DNA of 64,000 nt from Aplectana chamaeleonis. Taxonomy: Eukaryota > Nematoda > Chromadorea > Rhabditida > Cosmocercidae. The notes under the pieces were generated by a model. It was given only the letters and a program-made list of their open reading frames with translations, did not search any database and had not been told where the DNA came from. Below, one piece after another: positions 56,122-64,000 of the stretch (position 1 is the stretch's first letter; the number at the start of each line of letters is the position of its first letter). The stretch spans positions 10,001 through 74,000 of the forward strand of contig JAPDOI010001334.1 of NCBI GenBank assembly GCA_029168955.1, read 5' to 3'. The translations under genes were made by a program, and so were the position numbers.

Positions 56122-57693
56122 TTAGAAAAGAAACCATCTCGCGAAAAACGATGTGGGCTTCCAGGTAGAGATGTTTGCAGTCGTTCGCTTATTGTAACTG
56201 ATGGGACGACGTGAACGAAGGTTATATCTCGTTCTATTGTCTTCTTCGTCCTGACTTCCATGTTGCTTGCTGGAAATCGTCGTTTCAGCTTGTGATGATT
56301 CTATCTCCAACGGTGATATAAGGTTTACAGGACGACGAATTTTTCGGCGCGTAGCAGTGATGAGTTCAACTTTGTGTATAACGCCGTCACTGCTTCTTTT
56401 TACATCGGAAATACGGGCCACACGCCAATCATTCCGTGGAAGAACTGTGTCGCAGATGAGAACCACATCTCCCATCTTTGGAATTTCCAATCCGTGTCGG
56501 TGATCGTTGAGCATCTTCCGGTGTTTTTCTCGTAAACTCGTGAGATATTGTTCTTGTCGAATTTTCCAAAATCGTTCAGTGGCCTCACAAGACGATTTCA
56601 GCGCATTGATAACTTCTCCATGTGATTGTAGGGCCCGAACCTCGTTTGGTAATAGATCATCGGCGTCGTTATCGACCGGTGTTACCCTTGCGTGAAATGG
56701 TCAGGTAAGGTTTACTTCTTGTTGAGTGAAGTCAGCTGGCCGTAGAGATACGAGATTCTCTTGCGTTGCCTTCTGGTAGGTTCAGTTAAAATTGTGCATA
56801 GGTGATCTCCAGAACGGTGGCTTCTCGTAATGCTTTCTGCAAAGCTTTTCCAGGTAAAGCGTCTCCAATATCGGTGTCTAGCTCCATGGTGCGTGAGTTG
56901 TTTGACACGTGGAAGTAAGCAAAAATGTAGGTGCGTTGTCACATGTGATCGATTCCGGTATACCTCTCCTTGATTCGAACCGGCGTAGTGCATTAATGGA
57001 ATCGACCGTGTTAATACTCCGAATCATTTCTAGGTGTATTAAACGCGTCACCGTGCAGGTAAAGATACTTCCATAGGCACGTTGACTTTCACTACCATCC
57101 ATGGCCGTCGGTAGGTCGAAAAAGTCGAGACCAATATGTTGGAATGGACGGCTACGAAGAACTCGTCTTTGTGGTAAGTCTGTCGCTCCGGGGTAGTTGT
57201 ACGATAATCCATTAAAACGACGACATTTCACACATCTTCGCACCAGTTTCCGTGTCTGTTGGCGTAGCTTTGGGATCCAATACTGCTGACGAACCGTAGC
57301 TATTGTGTGCTCTACTCCTTTGTGGTAAGTTCCGCGAGCATTCTGGATAATGAGCCGAGCCAATTGTGAATTGGGCGCTATAAAAACAGGAGATTTCGTG
57401 TCTGAATCCAGGGTGGTATTCCCAAAACGTTCTTGGGATCTCCAGATGTTGTCCGCGTCTTGACACAAGCGCAGCGAGTTTCCCATGGATTTTCGATAGT
57501 CGCTCATTAGACATGGCGTTTGATGATTGTGGATAATGGTTGAACGTGCTGCTTTGATGTCTTCAGCTCGAAGAACCTGCGAGCATTTGGATACATTGCG
57601 TAAGTCGGGAATGTGGCTGAGTATTCTTTCCCTAGACTCCTCTGACAATGGGCGTAATAGTCTTTTCAAGAAGATCAAAACTCTAGCTGTCAC
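56122..57693 (-). pseudogene. BEL/Pao integrase and C-terminal DUF5641-like region
   Basis: 57693-56878 has the zinc-binding part (a CVKCRRFNG finger near 57225) and the integrase core start (HIGLDFFDLP; ITCDNAPTF), with catalytic aspartates visible. A frameshift near 56885 interrupts the core before the final glutamate region. 56514-56122 encodes IPKMGDVVLICDTVLPRNDW, a DUF5641-like tail typical of Pao integrases, followed by a polar segment. It ends four bases before the envelope start codon, so the two were probably expressed from adjacent frames or by splicing. Confidence 0.82.
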
Positions 57694-57859
57694 GCGTTTT
57701 GCTCTTGAACATCAACTGAAGCGGTTTAGATCTAAGACTTCTGCTTGAGGCTCTTGTTGTCCATTGACGGCGTGAACACTGAATCATTGTGTGGTGCCAT
57801 CTGCGGTCTCGGAAACACAGACAGAGCGTGTAGAACGTGATGGGCAAGGTTGTTTCCGA

Positions 57860-58500
57860 TTGTCATAAAAATTCTGGACCATCCCACCTTAATCTATGCG
57901 TTTGGAGTTGCCCTCGTGTCAGTCCCCTTGTTCCGGCGTCTGCAGGGTTGTCGTGTGTGTTCACATAACCAAATCGCACTGTATATCCTGCCTCGTTCAG
58001 TGCTAGGACAATATCTCGGATTTCCTTCAGTCGATTGCTAACGAGAACTCTAAGACTAGACTTTGTCGAAGTGCATGTTATCCAGCTTAACACAATCTGC
58101 TGATCGGAAAAGATGAAGACTTCCCGCGGTTATTTTGCTGAAGAATGATCGAGAAATGCGCGATGCAGTGACCACGTTAGACGAACTGCCATTGTGAGTG
58201 CGTTAATCTCCATTTTTGGCTTCGTTGGTGTCGTCCTGATGGAGGGAAGCTTGCACTTTACCATAACCAGTGATGAGGCTGCATCATCAAACAAGTAGGC
58301 GCACGCTGCCATTGCAATGTCACTCGCATCTGCAAAAACAGCAAGGCGTAAATCCTTTGCATTTGTCGAAAACCATCGTGGGATTGTTCGCGTAAATCCA
58401 TTCGCCTTTCGAGTAATGACCTCCCATCGTGCTCTGAGCTATTCCGGAAGGGCTTGATCCCATGCGTAGTTTTCTTTACACAATTATTGTTGGAAACGTT
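57860..58500 (-). pseudogene. BEL/Pao RNase H region
   Basis: Fragments in several minus frames: AYLFDDAASSLVMVKCKLPS (58312 down) and NRLKEIRDIVLALNEAGYT with VNTHDNPADAGTRGL (58060-57900), the latter matching the conserved PADxxTRG motif at the end of Pao RNase H. At least two frameshifts separate them. Links the reverse transcriptase to the integrase. Confidence 0.75.
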
Positions 58501-59690
58501 TTGCTTTTTGCTTGCGTAAGAAGGGGTACCAGCCATCCCAAAGGGTCATGCACCGTTGCAATCTGCTGTGCTACGATTCTTTTTGTGAGTATGTCTGGTG
58601 ATTGGAATGAGCTTGTGATCTTGAGATGATCCGCTGATGCATCCCACGTGATGCCGAGCACTTTCTGCGTTGTTGACTTAGCGTGAGCTTCTGCTGGAAT
58701 GACCGGTGTCAGCGAGTCTGTATTCGACAAAAACTCGCGAAGATCCATTCCCATGTCTGAAAAAAATTGGCGTGCCGCTGATCGTTTCTGCGCCAAATCG
58801 TTTCCATTTTCTGCTGTTAGTATCACGTTATCCACATACAGATTGGTCCGGATCTCCTGTGCAAGGTCGTTGTCCTTGACGTCGTGCTTCAGATGATGTA
58901 GGATAGTTCCCGCGAGCAAGAATAGTGAAACGTTGAGTCCAAATGTCACCCGAGTGAACCGGAAGGTAATTACGTTGTCGTCAGTAATTGGTTTTTCAAG
59001 ATCCTTTACCCATAGAAATCTTGAGGCGTCACGATGCAATTCATGTAACCATACAGGCCATAAAACGGCCAATGTCTCACCGTCGACTGCGTACCACGCG
59101 CTGCGCGACCGCCGGTGCGTCGGAAGCAGACGAGTTTTGGCCGCCGAGCGACGAGTTTCGGCCGCCGCGCGGCGGCCGAAACGTCGCGCGGCGACCAAAA
59201 CTCGTCGCGCGGCGGCAAAACCCGTCTGCTTCCGACGCGCGTGCGGTCGCGCAGCGCGTGGTACGCAGTCGACGGTGAGACATTGGCCGTTTTATAACCT
59301 GTACCTGTAGAAATGCCTTTTCCACATTTGCGGTGGCTACATGTGGCGACAATCGGAACCGTATCAACATGGCATGGAGTTCCGGCAAAATTAGTGGTCC
59401 CTGATGGAGAACATCATTGAGTGACGAACAGTCCTTGTAATGAGACCACGCATCAAACACAATCCTGAGTTCTGTAGTTTCTTTATGCGGCGTTATGACC
59501 GGTTGATGAGGTATGTAGTGTAGGATACCACCTTCGTGGATTTGATCATTCGGAACTTCCTCAATTATTTCTTTCTCAAGTTGATCTCGGAAGGTCTTAT
59601 CGTAATCGTCCCCTAAGTTAGGATTGCTTTGTAACATGCCGGGTACACTGCGTAATCTTTTCATGGCGATGTTTTCGGACATCGTCGAGG
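58476..59690 (-). pseudogene. BEL/Pao reverse transcriptase, split by a MITE
   Basis: Upstream part (59690-59300): MKRLRSVPGMLQ, EKEIIEEVPNDQ, LRIVFDAWSHYKD and ATANVEKAFLQV, the fingers and first catalytic aspartate region. After the 230 bp MITE, RDASRFLWVKDLEK, FRFTRVTFGLNVS and the catalytic box YVDN (58838-58827) follow, then a Peptidase_A17/Pao linker (KVLGITWDASADHL; VHDPLGWLVPL). The box is YVDN where most reverse transcriptases have YxDD. From memory several nematode Pao elements also have N here. The N-terminal border near 59690 is abrupt. Confidence 0.85.
59063..59292. mobile_element. 230 bp palindromic MITE in the reverse transcriptase
   Basis: The two halves are nearly perfect complements: GGCCAATGTCTCACCGTCGA at the left end and TCGACGGTGAGACATTGGCC at the right, continuing through GCGCTGCGCGACCG to the centre (CGGCCGCCGCGCGGCGGCCG). 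TA at 59061-59062 and 59293-59294 is a possible target duplication, suggesting a Tc1/mariner-mobilised MITE. Much more GC-rich than its host. Mirrored short ORFs on both strands are artefacts of the palindrome. Confidence 0.88.
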
Positions 59691-59699
59691 CTTGGAAAA

Positions 59700-60706
59700 G
59701 ACTAGGATCACCCGATCGATTCAGTGCTACGCAGACGGAGAATGCCATTCGGACAAGCACTGATTGTGAGACACAGACACCGACATTGGCATCACAGCAT
59801 TCAGACGTCTCGACGCAGGCACTGATATGCACTACCGTCGAACACAAGTAGACTCAATCCTTGGAGCGTGAAGATTCGCCAATGGGAGTCCAAGTCAAGC
59901 GAAAACCGTTGGAATCCCCATCTTCAGATAAAACAGTCAATTGGAAAAAAAGAGGAACCCGTTGTTACCGAGGACGCGATCGATACCATGGAACATAAAA
60001 ACAGTATCGACGACGCCGCCAAGCAGAGCGACGCAGAAAGTGATGGAGAGGATCTGGAACGAGATAGAATCCAGGCGAACGCAGATTTTCTGGAAGTGGT
60101 CGACGAAGTAGGCGATGAAGAGGACGAGGAGATTGCATATAGAGAAAGATACACCGAAGCAGACGATGGAGAAATTCATGAAAAGCCTATTCGCAACCCA
60201 CCTGGTGAAGCTGTAGACAGACAAGTTCCTGAACCAGTCGAAGAAATGGTTAGACGCTGTGAAGAAGAACTACAGCAAGCTTTGCAAGAGCGCAAAGACT
60301 TTCAATCAATGATCATGCAGCTAGAACGCCTGCATATGTGTCCTGAACGAAGACCCCAGGAGAAGGCAGCAACGAACAGCCGATCGTAAATACGCTGTGT
60401 GTTCTGCAACGCCGCTCAAGACCATTACAGCGACTCCTGCACAGCGATAGAAGATACGAACGCTCGAGAAGATTTCCTTAGATTCACACGCCGCTGTGTC
60501 AAGTGTCTCATCAATGGGCGTCGCGGCGGTGTGCAATGCAAAAAGTACGACGCTGAGTGTTTTTACTGCTCTTCGACAGCACACCACCCAGCGATATGTC
60601 GGATGCCGGAACAAACGAAGCCCACGAGAGACCGGCTGGAAGATCTACGCTGTAAGTATGACGACGCTGTCAACCGATTCAGCAGACGCAGGAGAAGGAG
60701 AGAAAA
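59700..60706 (+). pseudogene. BEL Gag-like fragment in opposite orientation to the pol
   Basis: From ~59700 the plus strand reads SPDRFSATQTENAIRTS..., a TQT/STQ-rich segment, a stop at 59849, then an acidic region (59985-60389: DAAKQSDAESDGEDLERD, coiled-coil EEMVRRCEEELQQALQER). After a stop near 60388 a cysteine-rich domain follows: CVFCN...DHYSDSC, RRCVKCL and CFYCSSTAHHPAIC, then an arginine run broken by a MITE at 60707. The fingers resemble those of element 2 and identify a BEL-type Gag nucleocapsid. Because the neighbouring pol is on the minus strand, this is either an inverted 5' end of the same element or a separate insertion. Confidence 0.7.
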
Positions 60707-60865
60707 CCTAAACAGGCAGCAGCGACTGTTTATCCTTACGTGTTCCATCTCATTGTTTTGCCAGTGGGAATGCTCTACGAGTTTCAACAAGTTTCAACTC
60801 GCCAACTTCCTGCGTATTCAGTGCTAAAAACGAGATGGATAAACGGTCGCTGCTGCCTGTTTAGG
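60707..60865. mobile_element. 159 bp MITE with 28 bp terminal inverted repeats
   Basis: CCTAAACAGGCAGCAGCGAC (60707) is matched by inverted GTCGCTGCTGCCTGTTTAGG (60865), with GTTTATCC/GGATAAAC inside. It cuts the arginine-rich end of the Gag-like fragment. No target duplication is evident. Confidence 0.85.
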
Positions 60866-60967
60866 AGGCCCCCAGGAGAAGATTAGAGTTGGCACGCAGG
60901 CAAGACATCAATGGCCAGAACTGACTGTGGAAAGACGGCCGTAACGATCCACGGATCGCTACAAAAA

Positions 60968-61105
60968 CGCCGGTGGGGAGTACCGTAGAACGATCTCGAT
61001 ATCGGGTCAGACGCTGTCGGTCGACAACGGCTCCGCCTCCTGCTTCTAAGCATTCGCCCTCGCCGACACGACGGCGTCTGACCCGATATCGAGATCGTTC
61101 CACGA
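60968..61105. repeat. Palindrome (~138 bp) with ~38 bp arms and a conserved core
   Basis: CGTAGAACGATCTCGATATC...GACGC on the left and GCGTCTGACCCGATATCGAG...ATCGTTCCACG on the right are complementary. The central loop holds the GCCTCCTGCTTCTAAGCATT block also present at 43950-44000. Likely a small non-autonomous element. Confidence 0.8.
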
Positions 61106-61645
61106 TATGTGACCTATGTGCTGAAAATTTGGCTACTGCATACAATATGGCTATTACATCGTTATGTAAAGCCTAGCTTGCTCAGATGAATCCGAGCGGA
61201 ATAAGCAGCGGAGCGGTCGGTCATGGCAAAATATTACAGTAATAAGGAGATTTTGACATGATAAGCCCGATAAGCCTTGCTTCGACCGGCCCAATTTGAG
61301 ATAGCTAGGCTACATAGATACATTTCTCTCAAGCATTGTTGTGGATTTCTTCCACAATTTTCACGTCCCCCAAAAAAAATCTAAATTTCAAAAAGTTTTA
61401 CGTTCCTCTGTTGACCAGCTGGACAACGGCCGCCTGACCCTGGTATCTTCTAAACGAGCCGGGTGGCGCTGTAGCCATATAAAACTCTTCAACACAGGAC
61501 ATACAAGTTTTTTTTGTCGAGTGTTATATCGCTCCGGCGCTCTTCGGCTCGACGAGGAGACACGCAGCATGACCGCGCGCGCCTAATGTAAATCAGCGCA
61601 ATGTGTCCGCGAGCTCGGGAACGGAGAATACACTGAATCTCCTCG
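61106..61645. other. Unassigned spacer
   Basis: No recognised gene or repeat; ORFs under 85 codons on both strands. Confidence 0.5.
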
Positions 61646-62214
61646 TTAGGCCTCTTTTAGAGTTCGATCGCTCTGCGACGCGACCGAATGAAAACACTGT
61701 GTATCGATCTGGTCGCGTCGCGCGATCAGGCCGACGGCCTTTCAGACAAGATCGCGGGGAAAGGCGCCCAATCGAGCGATTGGGCGACTGAGATGGCCAG
61801 ATCGCGTCGCCGTGCAGTGCACGGCTACGCGACCGATCGCGGCGACCGCTTCATATGTCCTCGTACAAATTCCTCTTTTTTTCACGTCGATTCAGGGAAA
61901 ATAAGTATAAGTAGGCAAAACAATCATAATACAAAACAATTATTTTCATAAAATGACAAATGCACCTTTTTATGCACCACAATGCACCTTTTTATCATAA
62001 ATTACAAACCAATTGCGCGACACCGCTCCGACACCGGGAGGGCTCATCCCCTGAAGTTACCCGGAGGATCTACTGCTATGAGCTGTAGATGAACGGAATT
62101 CTCCTGTAGATGACCGAAATCTAACATGTTTTTAACAGGTATACTAGCACTGCAGTTGAACAGAACTCGATTTTGGAGGGAATTTCATATTCCGGTGTAG
62201 GCGGTAACCTAACC

Positions 62215-62400
62215 TGTTTTTACAGGGATACACTGTTTCCGGGTTCACACAGGGGACCCCGGGGACATGCCACCGGGGTGATCCCCTTTGGTGTCCCACA
62301 GTGGGGGGTGACCCCACCGCCACGGTCCGCAGTGGTATGCACCCCACCGTGGACCGTGGGAGATGGCCCCACAGTTGGGTACCACCCCCCCCCCCTCCGA
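62215..62400. repeat. GC-rich stretch with overlapping GGGGTG/CACCCC complements
   Basis: Contains CCACCGGGGTGATCCCC and GTGGGGGGTGACCCCAC-type complementary words and a C run at 62388. It may form hairpins. No gene. Confidence 0.5.
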
Positions 62401-62409
62401 TAGACAATG

Positions 62410-62830
62410 TCAACGAATATTCGGAAAACGAATATTCGGCCGAATAAACGAATAATCGAATATTCGAATAATTCGATTATTCGGAGAAGTCCATTTTTCG
62501 AATAATTCGTTTATTCGAATGTTCGGAGAAGTCAATTTTTCGAATAATTCGTTTATTCGAATAATCGGAGAAGTTCATTAATAATTCGTTTATTCGAATA
62601 ATCGGAGAAGTCTATTTTTCGAATAATTCGTTTATTCGAATATTCGGAGAAGTAATTTTTTCGAATAATTCGTTTATTCGAATATTCGGAGAAGTAATTT
62701 TTTGAATAATTCGTTTATTCGAATATTCGGGGAAGTCAATTTTTCGAATAATTCGTTTATTCGAATATTCGAAAGAGTCAATTTTTCAAATTATTCGTTT
62801 ATTCGAATATTCGAAAATTTTTATTCGTTT
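62410..62830. repeat. ATTCG-rich tandem satellite, ~48 bp unit, about 8 copies
   Basis: The unit contains TTTCGAATAATTCGTTTATT and CGAATATTCGGAGAAGTCAA. Each unit is itself rich in the palindrome TTCGAA/ATTCGAAT, so it can fold. Repeats become shorter toward the left end. Confidence 0.88.
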
Positions 62831-62909
62831 GATATACTCTACCCTTCGAGCCGTGGGGAGCCCCCTCTCGGCGACAAAAATTATCCTTCGGTATTCGGTG
62901 GATCTTCAG

Positions 62910-63088
62910 GGGTGCGTTCCAAGAACATTCCCATGGCAAAACGCGTCCATGGAAACGTAGCCACGGCCACGTGGGAGCAATTCTCACTTATAATTCGCAT
63001 CCATAGGAAGCAAATTTGTCTATTGTGAGGTTGCTTTTCCTCCCACAGCGTCGTGGGAACGTTCTTGGAACGCACCCCAGGTGAGTGA
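62910..63088. mobile_element. ~178 bp MITE with GGGGTGCGTTCCAAGAAC ends
   Basis: GGGGTGCGTTCCAAGAAC on the left is exactly complementary to GTTCTTGGAACGCACCCC on the right, and TTCCCA/TGGGAA extends it. Nested inside the GGCCTCTTTT element. I could not establish a target duplication. Confidence 0.85.
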
Positions 63089-63319
63089 CTCGAGGTCACC
63101 TCCCAGGTTCAGCTCCGAAGAGCCGACTGAGGCACACCGTGAGATGAGAAGCTTTTTATACCAGCAACAATGTCAATACCTTTGTCTAAACATGTTAGTG
63201 ATCCTGAAGAATGTCTGGCGTCATGTTGGAGGGTTGTAGGGGTATATAGCGTTTAGTACATTTAAAATGACGGCAAAACATTAGCGTCGAGTCTGCGGAG
63301 CGACGATTACTCCATTAGA

Positions 63320-63523
63320 TCACCTCATCATCTTGATTCGTACATCTGTAGTACAATATACCTCCTGTAATTCCTCCAAAGCGTCAATTTCTCCCGTATA
63401 TCTCCTCTCCCAGTGCCGGAGCGCGAACATGAAATAGGCGTCGATTAGAATGTGTACGTAAAAGTGCGTGGTCGCCAACTTCCGCGATTGGGCCTTCACA
63501 CTTCCAAAATCTACGATTTCCAC
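63320..63523 (-). CDS. Unrecognised 67-codon ORF, doubtful
   Basis: Product contains LATTHFYVHILIDAYFMFAL and RHWERRYTGEIDALEELQEV, which look protein-like in composition but match nothing I recognise. It lies just inside the right end of the GGCCTCTTTT element, where a captured or degraded exon could sit. A longer minus frame (63384-63665) overlaps it. Confidence 0.2.
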   Translation of the reverse strand: MEIVDFGSVKAQSRKLATTHFYVHILIDAYFMFALRHWERRYTGEIDALEELQEVYCTTDVRIKMMR

Positions 63524-63595
63524 GGCGACGCGACGGTCGCGTCGCCGTGCCCACGATCGCGTCGCAGCGCGATCGAAGTCTGAAAAGAGGCCTTA

Positions 63596-64000
63596 GAGCA
63601 TTCGAGCTATTCCAGAGCGATGTCGACGACGATGCCCGAAGTACCAGATCGTCTTTCATGTCCATCCGACAACAGTTATCGAAAAGTATCGAGAAGGTGC
63701 GTATTGATTCCGCTATTACCCACTGACCTAGAGAACTTCGCTGGTCATGTATGAACTTTTGAACTCTGTGAATGTTTCTTGGCGAATTTTCTGGACGCGG
63801 AGTGCGAAAATGTTTTTCAAATTGTAGATAAGCTGTGTATACCTTGATAAACCCGATAAATCCGCGTTCCGTAGCACTTTGTGCGGTTTTCGGTAAGCTG
63901 AGCGCTGTAGACCGAAAATGCGCGAAATTGTGGGTTTCCTTGCGGCGGAATCTCGCTCATCCCTTTTTTATGCTGGTGGATGAGGTAATCCTTTATCTAG
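63596..64000. other. Unassigned right end of the window
   Basis: No feature recognised in the last ~400 bases. The minus-strand word series near 63600-63660 reads protein-like for ~25 codons without a supportable gene model. Confidence 0.4.

Larger units (their letters stand above)
53921..59700 (-). mobile_element. Decayed BEL/Pao retroelement with envelope-like gene
   Basis: On the minus strand, in order: reverse transcriptase (59690-58476, interrupted by a MITE), RNase H (58500-57860), integrase (57693-56880), a short chromodomain-like tail region (56514-56122) and an envelope-like gene (56118-53921). That order is the one known for envelope-carrying nematode BEL/Pao elements (Cer7 type; Belpaoviridae). 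Frames are broken in several places. No LTR pair was found; the 5' side ends abruptly near 59700 against a Gag-like sequence on the other strand. It is a relic, not an active element. Confidence 0.85.
61649..63592. mobile_element. ~1.9 kb element with GGCCTCTTTT ends and TTA target duplications (PIF/Harbinger-like)
   Basis: The left end GGCCTCTTTTAGAGTTCGAT (61649) corresponds to the inverted right end ATCGAAGTCTGAAAAGAGGCC (63592), and the similarity continues through CGC-TGCGACGCGA-CG for ~45 bp with small gaps. TTA flanks both ends (61646-61648 and 63593-63595), the 3 bp TWA duplication typical of PIF/Harbinger. The subterminal DNA on both sides is rich in CGCGACG/GATCGCG words. The interior is a satellite and smaller elements rather than a transposase, so it is non-autonomous. 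Confidence 0.7.

Noticed and set aside
59077..59278. Small ORFs on both strands around the palindrome
   Set aside because: They mirror each other because the DNA is a near-perfect palindrome.

Overview
The window is eukaryotic, gene-poor and repeat-rich DNA, most probably from a clade V parasitic (strongylid, hookworm-like) nematode. The evidence is a near-perfect SL1 spliced-leader sequence at 44268-44289, an RTE-type LINE and a mariner element of kinds abundant in hookworms, Tc-type elements, BEL/Pao retroelements with a phlebovirus-G2-like envelope gene, and minisatellite-bearing Helitrons. Genus-level assignment is inference. I find no intact host gene and no RNA gene. The only host-derived coding sequence is a broken, intron-free copy of an amino-acid transporter.

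Layout. 1-3100: TG microsatellite, a 2.1 kb palindrome and diverged minisatellite. 3470-5095: about 15 copies of a ~113 bp tandem repeat. 6094-15530: three nested Helitrons (C holds A, A holds B), each with a 42 bp minisatellite; all junctions follow the A^T rule with TC 5' and CTGG 3' ends. 15780-16760: another 42 bp minisatellite. 17364-24939: large imperfect inverted repeat holding a palindromic element and a dead mariner (21492-22745). 27348-28928: dead Tc1/Tc3-like element with IR/DR ends. 29232-34372: 5'-truncated CR1-like LINE split by a fourth, inverted Helitron (31082-33652). 40589-43086: RTE LINE enclosed by matching ~165 bp terminal inverted repeats.

44268-53112: SL1-tagged processed retrocopy of an AAAP/SLC36-like transporter. 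It is interrupted inside its reading frame by two minus-strand LTR retrotransposons, each with a 5 bp target duplication: 44637-49482 (Gag-protease only, tRNA-Pro primer site) and 49648-52373 (BEL-type, Gag only). It then ends in inverted, folded-back fragments of its own 5' part.

53921-59700: decayed minus-strand BEL/Pao element (RT, RNase H, integrase, envelope), with a 230 bp palindromic MITE in its RT and a Gag-like fragment in opposite orientation next to it (59700-60830). 60700-63600: small palindromic elements and a ~1.9 kb element with TTA target duplications, containing an ATTCG-rich satellite.

The genes do not form a pathway. What the window records is a layered history of insertions, in which many host frames can be read across the insertion points, so relative ages follow from nesting. 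Parts of array A and of the 3.5-5.1 kb array carry so many small indels that long-read assembly error is a realistic alternative to real divergence.
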